From positions 4,216,001-4,280,000 of the forward strand of contig NC_061463.1 in NCBI RefSeq assembly GCF_022581195.2: a stretch of 64,000 nt of DNA, read 5' to 3'. Below, piece by piece: positions 55,002 to 64,000 of the stretch. The translations under genes were made by a program, and so were the position numbers. The DNA comes from Helicoverpa zea. Its lineage: Eukaryota; Arthropoda; Insecta; Lepidoptera; Noctuidae. Position 1 is the first letter of the stretch. Each line of letters starts with the position of its first letter. The notes under the pieces are model-generated. The model worked only from the letters and a program-made list of their open reading frames with translations, was not told where the DNA came from and made no database searches.

Positions 55002-56029
55002 TTAAAGCACAGTGATATCGGAAAAACATTAGTCTTGGATGAAAAGAGAGATATGACAATGGGGCCGCTTTTCAGAACCATCTTTATAGTGGTTCAGTTC
55101 TAGTATTTGAATTATTTGTGTGCAACAAGTTATTGTTATTTGATGCATAGAACTTTGTAAGGTTGCATGGAGTGAATGGACCTGAAAATATACTGCGTTA
55201 GGTGGCTGCACATGGTATTTAAGACGGTGGCAAGTATATTAAGTTACAGCATAATATAAGAAGGTAAACTGGTGATACCAAAAACTTGAAATTGGTATTT
55301 CATTAATTTAGAATATTTGTTTTTGTAAATAATTTATAATATTCTTCATCAAACTGTTTTATAAATATTTTCTTTGAAGAAAGACAACAATATATAACTA
55401 ACTACTTTATAAAATATTGCCTTATGCTTGATATTCTTTTCGAAACGAGAAAAGACTATGTAACCACCGGACGTAAGGTTATTACATACATAATGTATTT
55501 CGATTCCTCACCGTTTGTTCCTTATCGTCTAATGCAAATGTGTAAAAGTAATTAAAAAGATAAAATATGGACGTGTCTATTCGCATCCTTTTGCAAATTA
55601 ACTTGGGTATAAATCATTTTGATTTATTCAAATGAAAATTCCTTTCAATTCAGGGTTTATAGAGTTTCAAAGGATTGGTACTTGTGTAAAGGTTTTGGAA
55701 AGATTTCTGCCTTTTATTGAAATAATATAATTAGATGGTATAATATAGATTTATCGTGGTTACCTTTTGATACCTTTGCCTTTGTGTGTAGGTATTTAAA
55801 CTCAATTATCTCATTTAAGAACCATTTAAGGCTATTCCTGAGAAAATGAAATACTATTTAACTTTATCTAATCGTCAATTCAAGTGTGTTTCAAAGGGGT
55901 CACCTTACTTTCATATTCGACTATTATTTCTTTGCAATATGAAACTAAGTAAGGGACTAACCATTTTACGGTGACTACAATATCGCTCAAATCGGTTTAA
56001 TATTTCAGTAAATGTCAAAGACTAAATAT
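55002..56029. other. No gene seen
   Basis: AT-rich sequence without recognisable repeats or coding signal. Confidence 0.5.
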
Positions 56030-56243
56030 TTTTTAGGGTTCCGTACCCAAAGGGTAAAACGGGTAGAGTTGAAATTTTCACAGAAGATGTATTTCTATTG
56101 CCGCTATATCAACAAATACTTAAAACTAGAATAAAATAAATATTTTGGGGGCTCCCATACAGCAAACGTGATTGTTTTGCTCATTTTCTAAATAATGATA
56201 CCCTTCGTGTGCGATTCCGAATAGCACTTGGCCGTTTTTTTTT
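56030..56243 (+). repeat. Common lepidopteran repeat ('agggttccgtacccaaaggg')
   Basis: Blocks 'gttgaaattttcacagaaga', 'tgtatttctattgccgctat' and 'cacttggccgttttttttt' in this order are familiar from many moth and butterfly intergenic regions. Non-coding; class not settled. Confidence 0.55.
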
Positions 56244-56473
56244 TTCAAATAGGCTTTCAATATGTCCTTTCAACGAATCTTTGTGGAACTTTCCCAGATC
56301 CTAAATCAATTGGCGTAGGTGAAACCACAGCTGCCCACGCGACCCTTTACTCGAATTTAGAACAAGTACCTGTCATAAGGAATTTAAACCCCACTTATGT
56401 AGGTTTCTACACATTGACACTTAAATTTCGATATCCACTAGTTAATATGTACGTAAACCTAGTTTATTTCGTG

Positions 56474-56985
56474 CTAGCTGTTTGCCCGCGGTTTCACCCT
56501 CATCTTATAGGAACTACTGCATATACTAGAATAAAATATAGTCTATGTTACTTGGGAAGAGTATAGCTTTCTAACATCATCATCCTCCTAGCCTTTTCCC
56601 AATCACGTTGGGGTCGGCTTCCAGTCTAACCGGATTCAGCTGAGTACCAGTGCTTTACAAGAAGCGACTGCCTATCTGACCTCCTCAACCCAGTTACCCG
56701 GGCAACCTAATACCCCTTGGTTAGACTGGTGTCAGACTTACTGGCTTCTGACTACCCGTAACGACTGTCAAGGATGTTCAATGACAGCCGGGACCTACAA
56801 TTTAACGTGCCATCCGAAACACAGTCATTGGTGTCTAAGATATACTTAGAAAGTACATACAAACTTAGAAAAGTTGCATTGGTACTTGCCTGACCTGGAA
56901 TCGAACTTGCGCCCTCATACTCGAGAGGTTGGTTCTTTACCGACTAGGCCACCACGACTCCTTCCTCTTTATATACTAGTATAGA
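56474..56985 (-). mobile_element. Helitron whose centre is replaced by a SINE
   Basis: CTAG 56474-56477 plus hairpin at the left and 'cctctttatatactagtata' with a TC start (56985) at the right match the 200-bp family. Its middle (about 80 bp) is missing, and a full SINE-A occupies 56575-56958. Confidence 0.65.
56575..56958 (-). mobile_element. SINE family A, full length, nested in a Helitron
   Basis: Complete from tRNA-like head (GTCGTGGTGGCCTAGTCGG, B-box-like GTTCGATTCC) to tail (GGCTAGGAGGATGATGATG). The best full copy wholly inside the window; same orientation as its host Helitron. Confidence 0.8.
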
Positions 56986-57447
56986 CTAAACGGATTATAA
57001 TCACAAACTAAATGCAAAAACGATTTGTACCACGGTTGTAAGCGGCAAAAGCATGATCATTAGGTGTTGCCAGTTAGAAAATCATTACATGCAGTATGCA
57101 ATTACTAAGTGAGTTACGAGATAAAAGTAGTGCCGGTTTCAAACGGGACGTTTAGGACATTAGTTCAAATTAGCAGTGCATTCAGCTTAGGATTAGTGTG
57201 TAAGTTAATCTGAAATGGCACGTGAGTGAGATTACTGAGTGAGTAAAACGGATAAAGTAGGTACGGTTGAGTTTGAATGATGTTCTATGTAAAGCTAATT
57301 ATTGTCACTTAGTGTTTTAGACCAAAGCCAATTAGGATACAAAATATTTTTTTCATGGCACTTTTTGTGATAGTATGACCGAGTTATGTGTATGGAACAA
57401 AAGAAAAATCGATGAGTAGGTTTCATAATAGTTTATATATTTTCAAG

Positions 57448-57602
57448 TCATCCTCTCCGAGCCTTTTTCCCAACTATGTTGGGGTTGGCTTCCAGTCTAA
57501 CCCGATGCAGCTGAGTACCAGTGATTTACAAGGAGCGACTGCCCTATCTGACCTCCTCAACTCAGTTACCCGGGCATCCCAATACCCCTTGGTTAGGCTG
57601 GT
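57448..57602 (-). mobile_element. SINE family A, 3' half
   Basis: From the GGATGA tail to 'accagcctaaccaagggg' on the minus strand; 5' part absent. Confidence 0.7.
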
Positions 57603-57832
57603 TTGGTTTATATTTTCGTTAAGCTATAGCCAGACTATCCTAAATACTAAATTCCATTTAAATAATTTCAGCAGGTTTGGCTTAAAACTGTGATAGACAC
57701 ACAGAATTATTTTCGCATCTATAGTATTGGTAAAGACAACATAAAGTTGCATCAGAGAAAGGCATTTTGTCACTCGCAGTTGCATCTATGAAGCAACTTT
57801 CAATAGACAACCGATTGCACATACAAATATTA

Positions 57833-58260
57833 AGAGTATACGCACACTAAAAACTAAACTGGGGAACTTTGGGAAAAATATTTTTTGAAGACAATCTTAA
57901 TTCCAATCAAAGTTTTCAGTCGGTCTGATACCGACTAAATACTTGATTTGTAATGTGTGTGCCATTCATCTTCATACTGATTTATGAGCCCAAACATTAT
58001 CATTATCTCCCGAGCCTTTTTTCAACTATGTTAGGGTCGGCTTCCAGTCCAGATGCAGCTGAGTACCAGTTCTTTACAAGGAGCGACTGCCCTATCTGGC
58101 CCCCTCAACCCAGTTACCCGGGCAACCTAAACCTAATGGTAACCCTTGGTAAGACTGGTTGTCAGACTTACTGGCTTCTGATTACCCGTAATGACTGCCA
58201 AAGATGTTCAATGACAGCCAAACAAACTATCGGCCGACTAAAAGTTTGCCGTATGCTTCT
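57833..58260. mobile_element. Harbinger-type MITE, copy 4, interrupted by a SINE
   Basis: Left end AGAGTATACGCACACTAAAA after TTA; right end AGAAGCATACGGCAAACTTT (reverse complement) continuing into AGTCGGCCGATAG, as in copy 3. Right target site no longer clear. Confidence 0.65.
57995..58217 (-). mobile_element. SINE family A fragment inserted in the MITE
   Basis: 5'-truncated SINE. A CCAAAC repeat on both sides (about 57,990-57,995 and 58,218-58,223) is a plausible target duplication, and copy 3 of the MITE shows the empty site ('gcccaaacaaactatcgg'). Confidence 0.7.
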
Positions 58261-61200
58261 AAGTACCTACTATCCTCTCACTACGATAATTATCCTCCTG
58301 GCTATCCAACTTTAGCAGTGAATGTGTTAAATTGGAGTACTAAGTAACATGGATAGTTGTTTGAGCGGCTTCAATTTAGTCTGGATAGGAAAACTGGATA
58401 CTATTGCTACTGTATTTTAGAGTTGATATGCAGCTTTGCTACTCTGGGTTTTGAACTGTGTAATCGGAATTGGGGTGACAATAAGTTTTATGTGATCATC
58501 GTTATCATTATCCCCTTATTTTAAAAGTTTAATAAGTAGAAATATGCGGGTTAGAGTCTGGTCGGGAAAGATACCAATGAATGTTTTCTATGTATGAGAA
58601 GAAACCTGCAGTGGAACGCTGAAAATGCTGACGCTGATGATGATGAACGTTTTGATAGCCCGCTTTATTTAGTTACCAAGGTATTAAATTACAACCTTAT
58701 TATTTATATAATGAGAGAGAGATAAAAAAGAAATGTTTTGTAATTAAAAACATATAACATTAATTCCCTTACATATCAACCCCTTTAAATTCATAAATCC
58801 ATGCCGATAATACCTTTTGATTACAACTCACACACACAAAACAGCACATCACGTACTCACACATACGTAGATGTTATAGTAAGAAATAATTACTATTAAT
58901 ATTCCAAAGGCAGTTTCACACGAATGCACAATCATGGTCGCCCTACGCAGGCATTTGCATAACTACGGGCCTATCGCGTAATTATCGCATTTGACTTCAC
59001 TTGGAGTGCTAACAAGGTGGATGGGGCGATTTTTAAACGTGCGTTTTATTTGTTGGTAAGCTACTTTATATTGTAGCATTCTAATTGATAGACTACATTT
59101 GACTATCGATTGATACAAAAATATTCCATTACTGAAGTACGTATATTAGTGGTTTTTTTGGCATTTATTTCATGATTTCGTGTTAATATGAAGTAGGTTT
59201 ATTATGTTTTTTTAACTGTTCTAGGTAACAGCTTTCATAAAAATATCTTTACAAAAAAAAAACATGGACTTAAAGTCGTATAGTATGCAGCGTTTCTTGT
59301 CCATTCACGATATAAATATTTCGTTTCTTGTCCATTCACGATACAAATATTATAAGCTTTGACGAATTTCCCGTGTTCAAGATTTATACGAAACATTTAT
59401 GAACACTTTGAAAATTGTTAATTAATATTTTCCACGTATTTTGTATTGTACCCAATAAACGCTGTAACGAGATGTTATTTGCTACTTTCATTTATTAATA
59501 CGAATTGTATTTTTATAACCGTACCGATAACGTTTAGTTGAAATCAGATATATTTTCTCTATTCTCTTTATCTTTCCATAGTTTTGTAAACCAACTAAAT
59601 ATTTTATTCAGAAACTCACAAATTCAGTTATTTTTTCTAAGAAAATTTGAGTTATTTCTTAATAATTAGTCGAACACACTTTATATCTCACAATTATTAT
59701 AGTAATAATTTTCAAACTGGGACATGATTAGACGCGTAATAAAATGCATACTTATTACTTATAGACTTTATTACTGTTGTATGACTTAATCAATAAAGTT
59801 CTAACATTAATAAAATAATTACTTAATTGCTTAAGACATCATTGTTTTAACTGAAAAAGTATTTGTTACGGTAATTCAATGCAGTAGGTTTTCAATGACT
59901 AGGCATTGTTTACAACGTCTGATTAACGTACAGTGCAGCTAAGTTATTAAATACATGTATATTATGCTAAGCTAGCTAATACCTTTGAGGATTCATTACT
60001 CAATCTCAGGAACTTTTAAATGTAAAATAATCAGGTTGGTTCCTTCTAAAACTTTAAGCATCAATTAGGAGTGATTGCTATATAATTTGCAAAAGGCACT
60101 AAAGTACTAAATACCCAAGTACTACCTTTCTGCTAATTAATGAATAATATCATGTTCCCTGATCTGTTTTCAAAACTTACTTTTCATTTGATGAAATAGT
60201 TTAACTATTGACTATAGGAGCGTAGGAGCTGGTCGGTCCACCGCCTACGTTGTCAAATTCTCTGTGTCTCTAATTAAGGATTTACCATACCTGAATATAA
60301 TCACTTAATCAGCTTTGCTTATTCACATATAGATTTAGGTCGAGAACAGTGTGTTAATTGCTAATTTTAACATCCTTAATGCTCTAATGATAGATCAGAA
60401 AATTATCTGATCTTTATCTTGTAACTGATTAATCAAAGTATTTTACACTATTATTGTACATAGCATATGCCGACCAGAACGTTCAATAAAAATAACTTCA
60501 CATCCGATTCCCCTACAAACCACGGTAAGAAAATAAACGGTATGAAAGAAAACCGCGGTTTGCGGTCAAATCGTTGCGGTAACGTACTGCCAAACGGTGA
60601 AAAGTTCCTTTTGTGAGAAAATGTTTTAATATCTAGACCAAAAAAGGTAGATCTTCATTTGTAAGCTGTATTAATTGATCAATGTCTGGAAATCGAACCC
60701 ATTTTATAAAGCCTCCAATGCACTTGAAGATATTTAACCAGTGTAAGCACCAGTTCGATATCTCTAAATTAAAATGAAATTATAATTAATATGAACTTTA
60801 AGAAATGTGATAAATTTCAATCTATTTCTCAATTGGTATATTCTGCATACGATCATTATTGTAGTCATATAACCAGTCTTACTCATTCATAACTCTCACT
60901 CATTGTTAAACTTTTTTATCATAATGATACCTAATATTATTTAAGATATCAATACGTAGGTAGCTTTTAGTCGTTTTTATTTTTGTATATTATGTTAGTT
61001 TATAACTATTGTAATGTCATTTATGTATGTGGTATGGTATTCTATGGGCCCCAGTTGCCTGCAATAAAGAAACAAATAAATAAAAATAATTATCATGAAA
61101 CCTATTTATTTTATGTAGGTAGGATATACTTACTACAAACCTTCGTTATTACAAATCCGTGCTTACCTTGAAGGAGGTTAGACACGTTTAAGATAGAACA

Positions 61201-61494
61201 ATTAATCGCTGTCATAAAATTAATTGTAGACACTTGCATTTTCTAGACAATAATTTTTGTTGAAATTTTCTTGGCAAGAGAACACCGGAGACAGAACTCA
61301 AGGATCATTTATTTTGGAAATCATACTTGTAACGCTGCATTACACAGCGAAATGCAATTCATTTTGTTTATTATTTATTATAAGAACTATCAATTACTAG
61401 TGTCCTCAATATGAAAATAATTTTGTAAAAATGTATCATTGCTTTAAGTTAAATAAGTATGATTAGCTATAAAACTGGGAAAAGACAGGGTACT
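58261..61494. other. No gene seen
   Basis: AT-rich. A possible RTE tail ('gctgacgctgatgatgatga', about 58,630), a small tandem duplication at 59291-59351 and a possible LINE 3' end near 61,040-61,085 ('gggccccagttgcctgcaat') are the only marks. Confidence 0.5.
59291..59351 (+). repeat. Two-copy 31-bp tandem duplication
   Basis: CGTTTCTTGTCCATTCACGA followed by TATAAATATT, repeated at 59322 with one change (TACAAATATT). Confidence 0.8.
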
Positions 61495-61678
61495 TCTATA
61501 CTAATATTGAGAGGAAACATTTTTTTATTTGTTTGTCCCTTAAAGGCTCCGAAACTGATTTGAAAAAATCTTTCTTGGTTGAAAAGCTACACTCTTCCCA
61601 ATTACCATAGGCTTTTTTTATCCCGATACCGACAGTAGTTCCCACAGGATGCGGGTGGAACCGCGAGACAACGGCTTG
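61495..61678 (+). mobile_element. Helitron, diverged copy (CTTG end)
   Basis: TCTATACTAATATTGAGAGG at the 5' end, GCGGGTGGAACCGCGAG hairpin and CTTG in place of CTAG at 61675-61678. Confidence 0.55.
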
Positions 61679-62099
61679 TGTTTTACAAAGTTCTAACTGT
61701 GGGAAACAGCTACTTCTTCATAAAAGAATTCTCTAATCAAAAATTTGCGTAAATATGTATATTTTATTACTCTACTATCTCAATTTATCTATGAGTTAGA
61801 GTAATAAAAAAATCAATTACTTCTTTGGTTGGACCACATTAACACTTAGAAGCCCATAAGAATAGCAACAAATATACTTTATCAGTTAATTAAAATAGTA
61901 ACTAACGGCGTACTTTATTATTAATGATGATAATAATAATTATATTTATTGGAAAAAATGATAATACCGGCGGAACTGTGGCGCCCTTATGACATCTATT
62001 GTTTTAATAAAACAAACGCCGAGATAAGCTATTTGTCGATAGCGACAATAATATAATTATGCATTAAAAGAGTTTCTATTAGAATATGTTTGCATGCAA

Positions 62100-62292
62100 A
62101 AGTCATCAAATGACCCTGCATGCTGCATGGTTAGCAGCGGTGAGGGAGTTTCAGACTTTTACTGACAAAAATCCATCGTATTTCTTCGTAGGCCTTTTAT
62201 GTTCCAGGGCCGGGTTAACTCTTTCGAATAATCCCGCAGCCCTGCGAGCCTTGGCCCTGTTGGGCCCCGCAGAGACCTTGGTTTTAGTTTGA
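62100..62292 (+). repeat. Dispersed repeat, G+C-richer, origin unclear
   Basis: 'ttcgaataatcccgcagcc', 'ctgcgagccttggccctgtt' and 'gggccccgcagagaccttgg' are phrases I recognise as repeated in moths. An open frame (62086-62292) runs through it but shows no domain. Confidence 0.4.
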
Positions 62293-62347
62293 GAGGCTTA
62301 ACGTCAATGTCTTGGTATTGAACTTGCGATCTTATCATTATTATGAA

Positions 62348-62640
62348 CTAGCTTCCACCAGCAGTTTTACGGGCGTCTCCCGTCAGTAGGTACTCCTCCG
62401 CACACCTGCATATAAGCAACATGCCTAATAGCCTTCGTCGATAATAATGTCGGGACACCTTTTCACACACGGTCGGTTAGCCCCATGGTAACCGACCGTG
62501 TGTGAAAAGGTGTCCCGACATTATTATCGACGAAGGCTATTAGGCATAATAGCCTATCTAACGCTGAAATTGGTCTAGTAGTTCCTGAGATTATCTCATT
62601 CGAGGAAAGGAGAAAACTCTTCAGTTTTATATTTAGGTAT
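62348..62640 (-). mobile_element. Helitron relic split by a palindrome
   Basis: CTAG at 62348-62351 and 'gcagttttacgggcgtctcc' on the left; 'aatagcctatctaacgctga' and 'ggtctagtagttcctgagat' on the right. The order is that of the Helitron family on the minus strand. Confidence 0.45.
62421..62547. repeat. Perfect 59-bp inverted repeat built from two SINE-B tails
   Basis: Left arm 62421-62479 and right arm 62489-62547 are exact reverse complements, with loop GCCCCATGG. Each arm holds the SINE-B tail (AACCGACCGTGTGTGAAAAG, GTGTCCCGACATTATTAT) plus about 20 bp of further sequence (CGACGAAGGCTATTAGGCAT). It could form a cruciform or, if transcribed, a long hairpin RNA. Confidence 0.9.
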
Positions 62641-63591
62641 GGAACGATTTTCCTACTGGTATATTTTCGCATATTATATTATATTCGCACATATAAAATA
62701 TCTAGTATTTCCTCACAATTATATCGATAACTATATTATTGTGCTGATTTAAATGCATTAAAGTAGAGTGGGATTCCCACGGTGATATATTTTATCTTAC
62801 GACCAGCTGAACTTGTATTGATAATATTACAAATTAAAACGTGACAGACACTACTTGTACGTGATAAAAACATTGTTGTCAAGTGATTTAAGCAACTTCG
62901 ATGATATCGATGTACAAATGATTTCTTTAAATTATCGATATATTTTATTATGTTAACTTAATTCTCTTCCCTATTTTTAAACATGGGTGCGTTTCGTGGA
63001 ATAAAATAGGTGCGTTTCATCAGGTGCTTTTTAAAACAGGTGCGTTTTGTGGAATACCTCGATTTCACCGGTCTTAAATAGTCGGTGTCTTGACGAGATT
63101 TTGATTTGTTTTTGTTTTTTAAATGAGAATTTTTATATTCGATCTATCTGTGGTTTTGCGACGGGATACTGAAATTTTGCATTATTTTTATGGAGCAATT
63201 TATAGAAATTAAGAATTCACCATAAATGGCTAGCTTGTTATATTTACAAAAAATCCTTATAATAAGAAATCCTAAAACTTTAGAGCATATATCTATGCAT
63301 ACAATATGCTATGAAAAACTTTGACCAACAGCCCAGATTAATATTTACTTTAACTAGGTACCTACTTAAGTTTTTTTGACCATATATTTGAAAGGTTATC
63401 ATATTTTAGAAAATATTTGGCAATTATTTAATTATTTAAATTGATAAGACGTAATTTGAACTTGTGACTGTAAATAAGAAATTACCTATTGTTACATAAT
63501 GATTATGTACAGTATGCTGACTGAACATAAGGCAATATGTATACATACGCATACATTTTAATTTAATAAAATAATAAGATTATAATAAGAA
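62641..63591. other. No gene seen
   Basis: AT-rich. A short threefold phrase 'gtgcgtttcrt' / 'aggtgc' (62988-63055) is the only pattern noted. Confidence 0.5.
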
Positions 63592-64000
63592 GTCGTGGTG
63601 GCCTAGTGGGCAAAGAACCAACCTCCCGAGTTCATACTCGCCATTTTTCTTGTTCATGCCCTCATGGGCGCGGGTTCGATTCCAGGTCAGGCAAGTACCA
63701 ATGCAACTTTTCTAAGTTTGTATGTACTTTCTAAGTATATCTTAGACACCAATGACTGTGTTTCGGATGGCACGTTAAACTGTAGGTCCCGGCTGTCATA
63801 GAACATCCTTGGCAGTCGTTACGGGTAGTCAGAAGCCAGTAAGTCTGACACCAGTCTAACCAAGGAGTATTGGGTTGCCCGGGTAACTGGGTTGAGGAGG
63901 TCAGGCAGGCAGTCGCTCCTTGTAAAGCACTAGTACTCAGCTACATCCGGTTAGACTGGAAGCCGACCCCAACATAGTTTGGGAAAAAGGCTCGGAGGAT
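63592..64000 (+). mobile_element. SINE family A, full length, cut by window end
   Basis: Head GTCGTGGTGGCCTAGTGGGC, B box GGTTCGATTCC, body, and tail GGGAAAAAGGCTCGGAGGAT to the last base. Compared with other copies it has about 28 extra bases before the B box ('tcgccatttttcttgttcat'). The clearest plus-strand copy and the one used as reference for the fragments. Confidence 0.85.

Noticed and set aside
62086..62292. 68-codon open frame rich in Ala and Leu
   Set aside because: Runs through a dispersed repeat and has no conserved domain or splice signals.
1..64000. CRISPR arrays, bacterial operons, riboswitches, rRNA genes
   Set aside because: None seen. Repeats are dispersed or minisatellite type, genes have spliceosomal introns, and the sequence is plainly eukaryotic.

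Overview
The window looks like nuclear DNA of a moth or butterfly (Lepidoptera). It is AT-rich, gene-poor and dense in short repeats that I recognise as lepidopteran: tRNA-derived SINEs, Helitron-type ends (TC...CTAG), RTE tails ending in (GATGAT)n, a piggyBac-like deletion derivative and Harbinger-type MITEs. I could not place it to species.

The only conserved host gene I can support runs on the minus strand from beyond position 29,750 down through position 1. It encodes a multiplexin-type collagen (XV/XVIII class; Drosophila Mp). Nine exons were rebuilt from splice sites with matching phases: a signal-peptide exon (29701-29750), the thrombospondin-N/laminin-G-like domain (27852-28378 plus 3617-3685), a 21-bp micro-exon, a Pro/Thr-rich linker exon and four collagen exons, the last cut by the window edge. 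A 24.2-kb intron (3686-27851) separates the two TSPN exons and is full of transposon debris. The start codon lies upstream of 29,750 and was not found, so part or all of 29.75-64 kb may be its first intron or promoter side.

The rest is mobile DNA. The largest pieces are: (i) a 5'-truncated LINE with an intact 853-codon endonuclease/reverse transcriptase frame (33983-36669, +); (ii) a 4.29-kb unit (39145-43430) with 17-bp terminal inverted repeats, carrying two convergent spliced genes, a THAP-domain protein (+) and a SWIM-zinc-finger/YqaJ (lambda-exonuclease-like) nuclease (-), each broken once in this copy; (iii) a 1.2-kb piggyBac relic flanked by TTAA (13901-15104); (iv) two perfect or near-perfect long inverted repeats (53690-54061 and 62421-62547); (v) a 122-bp minisatellite (48566-49090).

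The THAP + SWIM/YqaJ unit is the best candidate for a little-described system: a sequence-specific DNA-binding protein and a recombination-type exonuclease packaged between inverted repeats, with no recognisable DDE transposase of its own. Much of what remains is unassigned AT-rich sequence, and it is marked as such.
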